Source of the DNA: Actinoplanes xinjiangensis
GTDB taxonomy: Bacteria; Actinomycetota; Actinomycetes; Mycobacteriales; Micromonosporaceae
Reading direction: 5' to 3'
Length of the DNA stretch: 64,000 nucleotides
Assembly (NCBI RefSeq): GCF_003148685.1
Contig: NZ_QGGR01000003.1
Span: 496,001 to 560,000 of the forward strand
Part shown: positions 56,110 to 64,000 of the stretch, in pieces
Layout of the letters: each line of letters opens with the position of its first letter
Position numbering within the stretch: the stretch's first letter is position 1
The notes under the pieces: model-generated
What the model was told of the DNA's origin: nothing
Databases searched by the model: none
Seen by the model: the letters and a program-made list of their open reading frames with translations, nothing else
Translations under genes and position numbers: made by a program

Positions 56110-59088
56110 TCACCCGCTCGGTGTGGGTGTCGGGCTTGCGCTGGTGCTTGCCGCGCCGAGGGCCTGGAACCGCTTGATGGCCTCGTCGAGGGCGATCAGT
56201 GCTGCGCCTTCCTTGGCGAGGTCGCCGGCCCGCTTCGCGGCCTTGAGATCTTCGATGGCCCGGTCGACGGCGGCGGCGGCCGTCGCCAGATCGCCGGTGA
56301 CCTGACCGGGCGGCGGGTTGGCCGGCGAGACACTCGTGCTGGGTGTCGGGGTGGCGCCGGGCGTGGTGGGTGTGGTCGGGGTGGACGGCGTGCCGGTGGG
56401 CGGTGGGGCGGCCTTGCCGAGGGCGGCGAGCGCTTCCAGGCCCTTGGTGAGGTTGTCCTCGAGGACGACGTAGGTGCCGCCGTCGCCGTAGGACATCAGC
56501 ACCTTCTGCAGCAGTGGTGCGGCCCCGGCCTGGCTGCTCTTCACGTAGACGGGCTCGACGTACAGGATGTCGTTGCCCAGTGGCAGTGAGATGAGGTTGC
56601 CGTAGAGGACGGATGCCTGGCCGCCTCGGTTGAGCAGCGTCAGCTGGTTGGAGATGTTGTCCTTGTTGACCATCAGCTGGTGCACCTGGACGGGGCCGGG
56701 TGCGATGGTGTCGTCGCGTAGTTCCAGTATCTCGAGCCGTGGTTCACCGTTGACGTACGAACCGGAGACCAGGGCCGCCATGTTCTCCCGTTTGAGGGGG
56801 GTGACGCCGGCAGTCAGCTGGAACCGGGTCTCCTCCTGTTCGGGGAGTTTGACGTTGAGGTAGAACGGCGGCTGGAACCCGCTCTGCGGCGCGTCGGGTG
56901 CGTTCGGGACCTGCCAGAAGTCCTCGCCGGAGAAGTAGGTCCGCGGGTCGGTGACGTGGAATCGGGTGAGCAGGTTGCGCTGCACCTTGAACATGTCGGC
57001 CGGGTAGCGGAAGTGCTCGGCGAGCGCCGGCGGGATCTTGTCCTTCGACTGGATCAGGTCACCGCCGAACGCCTTGTTCCACGCCTTGAGGATCGGGTCC
57101 TTGTCGTCGAACTCGTAGAGCGTCACGGTGCCGTCGTACGCGTCGACGGTCGCCTTGACCGAGTTGCGCATGTAGTTGACGTCGTCGCGGGCGAGCGCGA
57201 ACGATCCCGTGCCGGTGAGCTCGTCCTTGGTCTCGGTGGCCAGGTTGATCTTCTGGGCGTACGGGTACGTCTTCGCGGTCGTGTAGCCGTCGAGGATCCA
57301 GACGATGCGCCCCTCGACGACGGCCGGGTACGGGTCGCCGTCGATGGTGAGGAACGGCGCCACCTTCGCGACACGTTCCCGGGGTTCGCGGATGTACATC
57401 AGCTTGGAGTTCTCGTTGACCGCGTCGGAGAGCACGAAGTTGCTCTCGGTGTTCTTGATCGCGAAGATCATCCGGCGGAAGAACGACCCGATCTCGACGC
57501 CGCCCTTGCCGGAGTACGTGTAGTACACCTCGCCCGCGTTGTTGCTGTCGCCCTGCGGCCGGTCGAACTCGACGTTCTTACCGTCCTCGTTCTGGCCGAC
57601 GATCGCGTACTCGGTGGATCTCTCGCCGTAGTAGATCCGCGGTTGTTCGGCTTCCAGCGCCTCGGTCGGCGTGATGCAGCTGTTGACGTTCTCGCCGCCC
57701 TCACTGCCGAGGACGCCCGAGGCGAAGAACGGCAGACCGGTGCCGCACTTCTGGTTGGCCGGCGCCGCCACCAGGCCGTAGCCGTGGGTGTAGACGGTGT
57801 GCCGGTTGAGCCAGTTGCTCTGCTGGGCGGTGAGTTTCTCGTCGTCGATCTCGCGGGCGCCGACCACGTAGTCCTGGGTCTTGCCGTTGATCGTGTAGCG
57901 GTCCACGTCGAGCTTGTCACCGAAGTCGTAGAAACCACGGGACTGCTGCGACACGGTGAACGCCTGCGAGACCAGTTGCGGGTCGATGATCCGGAGGTTC
58001 TGGGCGCTGGTGTCGCTCGCCAGTGTCTCCGGTGGCCGGCCGCTACCGGTGGGGTACTGCGAGACCTCGGTGTTCTCCAGCCCGAACGCAGTACGCGTGG
58101 CCGCGATGGACCGCGCTATGTACTCCGACTCCTTGTCGAACAGGCTCGGCTTGACCTGGAAGTTCTGCACGGCCAGCGGGTAGATGCCGCCGATCGCGAC
58201 GGCCGAGATCGCCAGCAGGGCCAGCGAGACGCCGGGCCAGACCAGGTTTCGCATCACAGCGTTGGAGAACACGATGATCGCGATCGCCACCACCACGGAG
58301 ATGTAGGCGAGGATCTCCTTGGCCGGCAGCAGTGCGTTCACGTCGGTGTAGCCCGCGCCGTACAGCCCGGGGGACACGTGCTGCTCCAGCAGGAGCGCGC
58401 GCCGGTCCAGAACGTACGCCACCGCCTTGAGCAGGACGAACACCGCGACCAGCGAGGTCAGGTGGGCGCGCGCCGCGGTGGTCATCCGGTCACCGACACC
58501 CTGCAGCCGCACGCCGCCGAAGATGTAGTGCACCGCGAGCGAGCCGATCACCGACAGCACCACGGCGGTGAAGCCGAGACCGAGCAGGTAGCGCCACAGC
58601 GGGTACTGGAAGATGTAGAAGGAGATGTCCACGCCGAACTGGGGATCGGTCTCCCCGAACGGCCCGCCGTTGCGGAACAGCATCCAGTCGCCCCATCGGC
58701 TCTGCGCGGAGAGTCCCGCGAAGAAGCCGATGATCACGCCGGTGACGGCGATCCAGGTGCCCAGGCGGGGCGCCAGGATCATGCGGTAGCGCTCCAGGGT
58801 GGCCTGCTCCGCTGAATGTGGGCGCAGCAGCGGGCGCAGACGGTATGCCAGGTAGAGGTTGCCGGCGACGATCAACGTCATCACCGCGCCGACCACCAGG
58901 AAGAGGACGAGGCGGGTGAGGATCACCCCGGAGAAGACGTCGGTCCTCTCCACCTCGTCGAACCACAGGTAGTCGGTGTACGCGTCGATACCCCAACCGA
59001 GCAGCGTGAAAAGAATGAATACCCCGACCAGGACGCCGACGGTCACGCGACCGCGCCGGCTCATCCTCGGTAGAGGACTGTTACGCAT
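56110..59088 (-). CDS. UPF0182-family large membrane protein
   Basis: Protein of about 992 residues. Seven predicted helices lie in the first 320 residues (for example VTVGVLVGVFILFTLLGWG, VLFLVVGAVMTLIVAGNLY), followed by a large extracytoplasmic domain of about 550 residues (WLNRHTVYTHGYG, YYGERSTEY, GSYVNGEPRLEI). A Thr/Pro-rich linker and a helical tail (about 930-992) end it. It corresponds to Rv3193c in position and type. Function unknown. ATG 59088 was chosen; GTG 59106 and ATG 59064 are in frame. Confidence 0.9.
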   Translation of the reverse strand: MRNSPLPRMSRRGRVTVGVLVGVFILFTLLGWGIDAYTDYLWFDEVERTDVFSGVILTRLVLFLVVGAVMTLIVAGNLYLAYRLRPLLRPHSAEQATLERYRMILAPRLGTWIAVTGVIIGFFAGLSAQSRWGDWMLFRNGGPFGETDPQFGVDISFYIFQYPLWRYLLGLGFTAVVLSVIGSLAVHYIFGGVRLQGVGDRMTTAARAHLTSLVAVFVLLKAVAYVLDRRALLLEQHVSPGLYGAGYTDVNALLPAKEILAYISVVVAIAIIVFSNAVMRNLVWPGVSLALLAISAVAIGGIYPLAVQNFQVKPSLFDKESEYIARSIAATRTAFGLENTEVSQYPTGSGRPPETLASDTSAQNLRIIDPQLVSQAFTVSQQSRGFYDFGDKLDVDRYTINGKTQDYVVGAREIDDEKLTAQQSNWLNRHTVYTHGYGLVAAPANQKCGTGLPFFASGVLGSEGGENVNSCITPTEALEAEQPRIYYGERSTEYAIVGQNEDGKNVEFDRPQGDSNNAGEVYYTYSGKGGVEIGSFFRRMIFAIKNTESNFVLSDAVNENSKLMYIREPRERVAKVAPFLTIDGDPYPAVVEGRIVWILDGYTTAKTYPYAQKINLATETKDELTGTGSFALARDDVNYMRNSVKATVDAYDGTVTLYEFDDKDPILKAWNKAFGGDLIQSKDKIPPALAEHFRYPADMFKVQRNLLTRFHVTDPRTYFSGEDFWQVPNAPDAPQSGFQPPFYLNVKLPEQEETRFQLTAGVTPLKRENMAALVSGSYVNGEPRLEILELRDDTIAPGPVQVHQLMVNKDNISNQLTLLNRGGQASVLYGNLISLPLGNDILYVEPVYVKSSQAGAAPLLQKVLMSYGDGGTYVVLEDNLTKGLEALAALGKAAPPPTGTPSTPTTPTTPGATPTPSTSVSPANPPPGQVTGDLATAAAAVDRAIEDLKAAKRAGDLAKEGAALIALDEAIKRFQALGAASTSASPTPTPSG

Positions 59089-59193
59089 GACCAACGTTGG
59101 CTCCACACTTCGTCTGGCCGGTGTTTCACCTTACGATGTCGCATCCAGCTTCTATACGCGGCAGAACTGTCTCGTCACTACCGGCGTGTGCAT

Positions 59194-60222
59194 TCACGAT
59201 GCCGAGCACGGCTTCGGGTCGTTCCCGGCGATGAAGGCCGTCAGCGCGGTGAGCGCGTCGTCCACCGTGGCCACCTCGGCCATGGTGAGGCCGGGCCGGG
59301 CGTTGCGCAGCGCCTCCGCACAGTTGTCCTTGGGGACCAGGAACAGCTCGGCACCGGCTTTCTCGGCGCCGACCAGCTTCTGCGGGATGCCACCGATCGG
59401 GCCGACGTTGCCGTCGTCGTCGATGGTCCCCGTACCTGCGATGATCTTGCCGCCGGTAAGGTCCTCGGGCCTCATCTTGTCGATGATGCCGAGGGCGAAC
59501 ATCAGGCCCGCGCTCGGGCCGCCGATCTTGTCGAGGTCGATCTCGATCTCGAACGGATGGGGCTGTTTCGTGGCGATCTCGATCCCGATCCGCGGCGTGC
59601 CGTCCGTCGCGTCCGCCCGCGCGGCGATCTGCGCGGTCGCCGCCTTGCCGGCACGCTCGTAGGCGAAGGTCAGCGGGGTCCCGGCCGGCTTGGCCCGGAC
59701 CAGCTCGGAGACCTGGGAGTCCCGGGTGATCGGGGTGCCGTCGATCGAGGTGATGACGTCGTCGGCGCGCAGCACGCCGTCGGCCGCCCCACCGGCGGTG
59801 ACCTTCCCCACGTAGATCTGCACCGGATAGCCCAGTTCGCGCAGGGCGACCGTCTCGGCGCTGGTCTGCGACTCTTTCCACTCCTGGGCGTTCTGCTCCT
59901 GGACCTGCTGCTCACTGCGGTCCGGCGGGTAGATCAACTCGCGCGGCACGACCGCGTCGGAGTCGCTCAGCCAGCCGCGGATCGCCCACACCAGCTCCAC
60001 CTGTGACTGCACGTTGACGGTGGTGAGGCGCAACTGGCCCGCGGACTTGGAGGTCTCGCCCTTCGTGACCTGGATGACCTCGGTTCCGTTCTCGATACCG
60101 AGGGTGTCGACCGTGGGTCCGGGTTTGAGCACCACGTAGGGCATCGGTGCGACCATGACACCGGCAGCCAGCAGAGCGGTGATCAGGGCACCGAGGATGA
60201 CGGTGACACCGCGACGTCTCAT
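59194..60222 (-). CDS. PDZ-domain Lon-like serine protease (YlbL type)
   Basis: Membrane-anchored protease of 342 residues. One TM helix (about 5-25) leads to an outside part with a PDZ domain (about 115-200, GGAADGVLRADDVITSIDG) and a Lon-type S16 domain with catalytic Ser in GGPSAGLMFAL and Lys in GIPQKLVGA. The ATG at 60222 follows TACTCT by 7 bases, which supports it over the GTG at 60240. It sits between UPF0182 and DUF2342, as in mycobacteria (Rv3194c). Target proteins unknown. Confidence 0.92.
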   Translation of the reverse strand: MRRRGVTVILGALITALLAAGVMVAPMPYVVLKPGPTVDTLGIENGTEVIQVTKGETSKSAGQLRLTTVNVQSQVELVWAIRGWLSDSDAVVPRELIYPPDRSEQQVQEQNAQEWKESQTSAETVALRELGYPVQIYVGKVTAGGAADGVLRADDVITSIDGTPITRDSQVSELVRAKPAGTPLTFAYERAGKAATAQIAARADATDGTPRIGIEIATKQPHPFEIEIDLDKIGGPSAGLMFALGIIDKMRPEDLTGGKIIAGTGTIDDDGNVGPIGGIPQKLVGAEKAGAELFLVPKDNCAEALRNARPGLTMAEVATVDDALTALTAFIAGNDPKPCSAS

Positions 60223-60312
60223 GCGCGTGAGAGTACCCACCCTGTCTGAGTTCTCTCTGAGCTGATACCTCCCTCAGTCCGCTACGGGCTTTTCGCGCGT
60301 ACCGTTGGGGTC

Positions 60313-61548
60313 GTGCCTGATATCCCGTTCGGCTTCTCCCTGCCGGGCGCGCAGCCGCCCGACCCCTCCGACCCGCAGCAGATGCAGCAGTTCATGGCGC
60401 AGCTGCAGCAGATGTTCGCCGCGCCCGGCAGTGGCCCGGTCAACTGGGACCTGGCCCGTCAGGTCGCCGCCAGCCAACTCTCGGCGGCCGGTGACCCCGC
60501 GGTGAACATGCTGGAGCGCCATCATGTCGAGGAGGCTCTGCGCCTCGCCGACCTGTGGCTCGATCCGGTGTGCGCGCTCCCGAGTGGTATCCACAAGTCC
60601 GTCGCGTGGAACCGCAACGAGTGGATCTACAACACTCTCGACGTCTGGAAGAAACTGTGCGAGCCGATCGCCGGCCGCATGGTGGGCGCGATGGGTGACC
60701 TGGTGCCCGAGGAGGCCCGCCTCCAGCTCGGCCCGATGCAGTCGATGGTCGCCACGCTCGGCGGCGCGCTCTTCGGCGGTCAGCTCGGGCAGGCCTTCGG
60801 CCAGCTCGCCGCCGAGGTGCTCTCGGCCGGCGACATCGGGCTCCCACTCGGACCGGCCGGCACCGCCGCCCTGGTTCCCGCCAACATCAAGGCGTACGGT
60901 TCCGGTCTCGAACTCCCCGAGGACCAGGTCCGGCTGTACGTGGCGTTGCGCGAGGCCGCCCACCAGCGGCTCTTCGGGCACGTCCCGTGGCTGCGCGCGC
61001 ACGTGCTGAGCGCCGTCGAGACCTACGCGAACGGCATCACGGTGAACCGTGAGGCGATCGAGGAGGCGATGAGCCGGGTCGACCCGACCGATCCCGAGTC
61101 GATGCAGGCGATGGCTCTGGAAGGCATCTTCACGCCCGAGGACACCCCGCAGCAGAAAGCCGGTCTGGCCCGGCTGGAGACCGCGCTCGCGCTGGTCGAG
61201 GGCTGGGTGGGTCAGGTGGTGGACGCCGCCGCCGCGGACCGGCTGCCGTCGGTCGCCGCGCTCGGTGAGGCGTTCCGCCGTCGCCGGGCCGCCGGTGGGC
61301 CGGCCGAGCAGACGTTCGCCGCCCTGGTCGGTCTGGAGCTGCGGCCCCGCCGCCTGCGCGAGGCCGGCGCGCTGTGGACCGCGGTCACCGAGCAACGGGG
61401 CATCCCGGGCCGGGACGCGCTGTGGGACCACCCGGACCTGCTGCCGACCGACGAGGACTTCGCCGATCCCGAGGGTTTCGCCCGCGGCCGGTCGGATTGG
61501 GACATCAGTGAGCTGGACAACCTGGGCGAGGGCCCGAAAGAAGACTGA
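60313..61548 (+). CDS. DUF2342 zinc-dependent metalloprotease-like protein
   Basis: Protein of 411 residues with a Gln/Met-rich N terminus (QQMQQFMAQLQQMF), then a helical domain with WNRNEWI, MVATLGGALFGGQLGQAFGQLA and REAAHQRLFGHVPWL. The ExxH arrangement in the last segment and a later Glu/His pair are the putative zinc site of the family; the classic HExxH is absent. It corresponds to Rv3195. The GTG lies 7 bases after TACCGT (60300-60305), suggesting a leaderless mRNA. It is divergent from the PDZ protease. The C-terminal tail is acidic. Confidence 0.88.
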   Translation: MPDIPFGFSLPGAQPPDPSDPQQMQQFMAQLQQMFAAPGSGPVNWDLARQVAASQLSAAGDPAVNMLERHHVEEALRLADLWLDPVCALPSGIHKSVAWNRNEWIYNTLDVWKKLCEPIAGRMVGAMGDLVPEEARLQLGPMQSMVATLGGALFGGQLGQAFGQLAAEVLSAGDIGLPLGPAGTAALVPANIKAYGSGLELPEDQVRLYVALREAAHQRLFGHVPWLRAHVLSAVETYANGITVNREAIEEAMSRVDPTDPESMQAMALEGIFTPEDTPQQKAGLARLETALALVEGWVGQVVDAAAADRLPSVAALGEAFRRRRAAGGPAEQTFAALVGLELRPRRLREAGALWTAVTEQRGIPGRDALWDHPDLLPTDEDFADPEGFARGRSDWDISELDNLGEGPKED

Positions 61549-61557
61549 CCAGCGCGT

Positions 61558-62154
61558 TCAGCCGCCGAGGAGGGCCCGGGTGTTCTCCCAGCCCTCCAGA
61601 GCGGGGTCCAGGCCGGCCAGATCGGCCGGGCCGCGCAGCCGCCGCCACGGTGGGGTCGAGGTGACCTCACCGGGCGACGGTGCCGTCCTGCGCAGCAGCT
61701 GCGCGGAGGCGGTGTCCAGGTCGTGGTCGATCAGCCAGTCCGGCGCGGGCAGGCCGGTGGCGATGCCGAAGAGCCCTCCGCCGGGACCCGCCGGGGCCAC
61801 GGCCACGGCTTTGGCTTCCAGAGGCGCCAGCAACTTCCCCAGGGTCATTCCGGGTACGTCCGGAGCGTCCGCGGCTATCACGGCGGCCTGGTCGAACCCG
61901 TCCGCGGCGGCAGCCTCCAGAACGGGCCGCACGGTGGGCCCGGGCACCTCGTAGATCCGCGTGCCCGGCCAGGCGATCTCCTCGGCCAGCGCAAGGTCGG
62001 CGGGGGTGGCGGCGATCGCGGCCTCGGCCTGCGCCAGCCGGGCGAGGAGGTCGACCACGTCCTCGGCCATGGCGGTGCGCCAGGCCGCGAGGTCCACTCC
62101 CGGCGGGCTCCACGGCACCGGCACCAGCATTGTCACCACTACTCGCCGCGTCAC
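61558..62154 (-). CDS. Hypothetical protein, possible nucleotidyl/glycosyltransferase-like fold
   Basis: Protein of 198 residues. VVVTMLVPVPWSPPG at the start and AAVIAADAPDVPGMTLGKLLAPL in the middle resemble the Rossmann-like core of DUF2064/CofC-type transferases (ADAPDVP as acidic metal-binding loop), but the match is weak. The GTG at 62154 has TAGGGT 6 bases upstream and no Shine-Dalgarno. It converges on the DUF2342 gene with 9 bases between. Function not assigned. Confidence 0.65.
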   Translation of the reverse strand: MTRRVVVTMLVPVPWSPPGVDLAAWRTAMAEDVVDLLARLAQAEAAIAATPADLALAEEIAWPGTRIYEVPGPTVRPVLEAAAADGFDQAAVIAADAPDVPGMTLGKLLAPLEAKAVAVAPAGPGGGLFGIATGLPAPDWLIDHDLDTASAQLLRRTAPSPGEVTSTPPWRRLRGPADLAGLDPALEGWENTRALLGG

Positions 62155-62250
62155 AGCGACACCCTACTCAGGGTGCTCGCGGGTGGGTGTTCACGGCGTA
62201 CCGCATCATCGCGTCGGGCGCCGGATCGCCGGCCGCTCTCAGGCCTGATC

Positions 62251-62781
62251 TTATTCGGCCATCACCAGGGTGCCGGCGGCGGAGACGCCCTCCAGATAGC
62301 CGCGGGCGCGCTCGGCCTTGGGGAAGCGGTTGACCAGGTCCCAGAAGCGGTTGTTGTGACTGGGTACGACGAGGTGGGCCAGCTCGTGCAGGAGCACGTA
62401 GTCGATGACCCAGTCGGGCATCTCCTGGATGCGGTGCGAGATCCGGATCGTCGCGTCGTCGGGGGTGCAGGAGCCCCAGCGCCCGTTCTGGTTCGTCACC
62501 CAGCGCACGCTCGCCGGCACCACCTGGTCGACGTGATCGGCCAGGTAGCGGTTGATCAGGCGGCGGGCGCGGGCCAGCAGCTCGGCGTCGGTGCACCGCA
62601 GCCGTTCCTCGCGAGCTTCCAGGCGGGCGAGCATGCGCTCGACCCACTCCGTCTCCTCCGCGCGGGAGAAACGGTCCGGGATGAGCACCACGACTCGCTC
62701 GCCGTCGCGATAGGCGGACACCGTCCGTCGCCGGCGCTGGCTGCGCCGCACTTCCACGACAGGCTTGCGCACGCGGGCCAT
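62251..62781 (-). CDS. YgjP/M48-like metallopeptidase (DUF45)
   Basis: Protein of 176 residues with the zinc motif HELAHLVVPSHNNRFW: two His and Glu in HExxH plus a third His eight residues on. A preceding NQNGRWGSC block is typical of the YgjP/WSS1-like family, soluble and of uncertain substrate. Start is the ATG at 62781. The space upstream (to 63228) carries an AT-rich control region shared with DUF5679. Confidence 0.88.
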   Translation of the reverse strand: MARVRKPVVEVRRSQRRRRTVSAYRDGERVVVLIPDRFSRAEETEWVERMLARLEAREERLRCTDAELLARARRLINRYLADHVDQVVPASVRWVTNQNGRWGSCTPDDATIRISHRIQEMPDWVIDYVLLHELAHLVVPSHNNRFWDLVNRFPKAERARGYLEGVSAAGTLVMAE

Positions 62782-62872
62782 TACCGGCTCGCGTGGCCCA
62801 GATTCGGGTTCACATTGAGACGCTAATCCGCCACACCCCGGTTACCGCAAGAGTACGGACAATGACGGTCGC

Positions 62873-62901
62873 GGTATATGAGCACTTCGCCCGCATATAC
62901 C
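62873..62901. promoter_or_regulatory. Inverted repeat GGTATATG-N13-CATATACC
   Basis: Two perfect 8-bp arms with centres 21 bases apart (two helical turns), next to AAAAAAATTT (62904 on). It sits in the 447-bp divergent space between the M48-like gene and DUF5679, 92 bases upstream of the former. No T-run follows on either strand, so an operator is more likely than a terminator. The rest of 62782-63228 shows no gene; its first 250 bases are AT-richer than the surroundings. Confidence 0.45.
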
Positions 62902-63228
62902 CGAAAAAAATTTCCCCACCGGCAACATCGGTGACACCCGTCAAACTAGACCATCGTCGACTCACACGCCCAACCGGCATTTCTGTCCGTTTTATGCCTT
63001 TACGATGGGAATCGTCGGCGTGTCCCGGCAAAACTGGCCAAAAAGGGTACGCAGGACCGGCACACTCACGTCGTCGGCGACACCGCCGACGCTGCGCTGA
63101 CATGGAACCGGCCTGACCTGGGTAAGTGACCGCCCCGGACGGGTGGCCACATCCGCGTGGCAGGTTCGCGCCCGCCGTCGAGAACAAGACATCGGGCCGG
63201 GCGGCCGACGATACGACGAGGAGGAACC

Positions 63229-63390
63229 GTGGCCGACAACACGTACAACGGCTACTGCGTGAAGTGCAAGGAGAAGCGCGACTTCCAGGGTGAAGTTGCG
63301 GTCTCCAAGACCGGCATGAACATGGCCAAGGGCAAGTGCCCGGTCTGCGGCACCACGATGAACCGCATCCTGGGCAAGGCCAAGGCGTGA
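63229..63390 (+). CDS. DUF5679 small zinc-ribbon protein
   Basis: A 53-residue protein with YCVKCKEKRDFQ and KCPVCGTTMNRILG, two CxxC knuckles that should bind one zinc. I recognise it as DUF5679, a small actinobacterial family of unknown role. The GTG at 63229 is preceded by GAGGAGGA. Lys-rich ends suggest RNA or DNA contact. A terminator follows the stop. Confidence 0.88.
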   Translation: MADNTYNGYCVKCKEKRDFQGEVAVSKTGMNMAKGKCPVCGTTMNRILGKAKA

Positions 63391-63397
63391 CCGCGCT

Positions 63398-63433
63398 CCG
63401 GGGAGGACAGCCGGAGACGGCCGCCCTCCCCGG
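63398..63433 (+). terminator. Terminator of the DUF5679 gene
   Basis: CCGGGGAGG pairs with CCTCCCCGG (9 bp) and encloses GCCG-GAGA-CGGC with a GNRA loop. It starts 8 bases past the stop. Confidence 0.75.
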
Positions 63434-63495
63434 CACGCCGCACCCGTAACTGTGTTCACTCAGACACGTTGGGTCAAGTGAGCCACTAGAGCACC

Positions 63496-63557
63496 TGTGG
63501 ATAACTCCGGTAAAGCTGTGGACAACCCTCACCAGGGCGGTGAGGGCCTGTGGATAA
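63496..63557 (+). promoter_or_regulatory. Cluster of three DnaA boxes
   Basis: TGTGGATAA (63496-63504), TGTGGACAA (63517-63525) and TGTGGATAA (63549-63557) are exact matches to the complement of TTATCCACA and TTGTCCACA, all in one orientation. Starts are 21 and 32 bases apart, two and three helical turns. They lie between the DUF5679 terminator and the next gene, 40 bases before its ATG. Confidence 0.7.
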
Positions 63558-63597
63558 CATCATCACTCCGCAGCTTCACAGTGACACCCTGTCACTC

Positions 63598-64000
63598 ATG
63601 ACCCGGACTCCTCTGCCCCGGCCGACCCTCATCCCGGGCCTCCCGCGCTTCTGGCGCGGCCCCGGTGAGCTCCAACTCGGCCTCGATCCCGCACACGGCG
63701 TGGTCCTGCAAATGCCGGATCCACGCGCCGCCGGCGTGCTCGACCTGCTCGACGGCCGGCACTCCGAGCGCCTCGTCCAGACCCGGGCGGCCGAGCTGGG
63801 CGTGCCGGCCGGCGAGACACTCGCCCTGCTCGACCTGCTTCACTCGGTCGGCCTGGTGCTGCCCTCCCTCGCACTGCTGCCTCCCGCACTGCCCGCCGTC
63901 ACCCGGCACCGGCTCACCTGTGAGGCGGCCGCGCTCGCCCTCGGCTCGGCCGGCCCCCGCTCCGAGCCGAGAGAGCGCCTGTCCCCCGCACGGGTCCTGC
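63598..64000 (+). CDS. ThiF/cyclodehydratase-like protein (N-terminal part only)
   Basis: The first 134 codons of a gene cut by the right edge. It begins MTRTPLPRPTLIPGLP and continues with RFWRGPGELQLGLDPAHGVVL and LLDLLHSVGLVLP, a style I associate with the N-terminal region of ThiF-fold proteins of the TOMM cyclodehydratase type, also found as orphan genes near this locus in actinobacteria. The ThiF core would lie downstream and is not visible, so the assignment is tentative. DnaA boxes lie just upstream of the ATG. Confidence 0.6.
   Translation, partial: MTRTPLPRPTLIPGLPRFWRGPGELQLGLDPAHGVVLQMPDPRAAGVLDLLDGRHSERLVQTRAAELGVPAGETLALLDLLHSVGLVLPSLALLPPALPAVTRHRLTCEAAALALGSAGPRSEPRERLSPARVL

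Overview
The window is high-GC actinobacterial chromosome. Gene content and protein sequences suggest a Micromonosporaceae member, most likely Actinoplanes or a close relative. The evidence is a fused 2-oxoglutarate decarboxylase/dehydrogenase (Kgd), three WhiB/mycothiol-era regulators (two WhiB proteins, SigR-RsrA), nickel superoxide dismutase, the 24-residue ribosomal protein bL37, and many genes that start without a Shine-Dalgarno sequence just downstream of a TANNNT box. The genus is inference; no rRNA is present.

Layout. 1-5 kb: an envelope-stress module (response regulator, sensor kinase, HtrA protease cut by the left edge) and an acyltransferase pair resembling OlsB/OlsA of ornithine-lipid synthesis. 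5-16 kb: a hotdog-like protein, an ABC transporter, kgd, pta-ackA and a lipoprotein hydrolase. 16-22 kb: oxidoreductase, malic enzyme, the divergent SodX/SodN pair, an anti-sigma kinase, a GntR regulator and a lipid kinase. 22-26.6 kb: whiB1, then the assimilatory sulfur operon (sir, zinc-ribbon protein, cysH, CbiX-like) behind a cysteine-type leader peptide. 26.8-40 kb: a membrane glycosyltransferase, PdtaS, a SIS protein, a TPR protein, the biotinyl protein TB7.3, bL37, rsrA-sigR, a hydrolase, a second WhiB, SRAP, aroA, rsgA and hisN. 40-54 kb: accessory genes, including a STAS-ATPase fusion, DUF5709, a GH16-like protein lacking its catalytic motif, a GH46 chitosanase, malQ, a DUF1501/DUF1800 pair, TerC, a pentapeptide-repeat protein and a lamin-tail secreted protein. 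54.3-56.1 kb: a gene-poor island bounded by two convergent initiator tRNA genes in 156-157 bp inverted repeats. 56-64 kb: UPF0182, a PDZ/Lon-like protease, DUF2342, an M48-like protease, DUF5679, a DnaA-box cluster and the start of a ThiF/cyclodehydratase-like gene.

The order whiB1 / pdtaS / TB7.3 / rsrA / sigR / SRAP / aroA / rsgA, and the block UPF0182 / PDZ protease / DUF2342, match what I recall of Mycobacterium tuberculosis around Rv3193c-Rv3228. This part of the chromosome is therefore probably ancestral core, interrupted by lineage-specific genes.

The most unusual non-coding signal is a family of four 57-bp palindromes, each with two 27-nt arms and a 3-nt loop, at 11611, 22860, 55037 and 55100. 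Paired changes in the arms preserve the fold. Two of the copies lie inside the tRNA-bounded island. Other signals are a repeated leaderless-promoter pattern, a CRP-type site in front of whiB1, a SigR-type promoter upstream of a TTG start of sigR, three co-oriented consensus DnaA boxes, and a frameshifted relic of a histidine kinase beside a tRNA.
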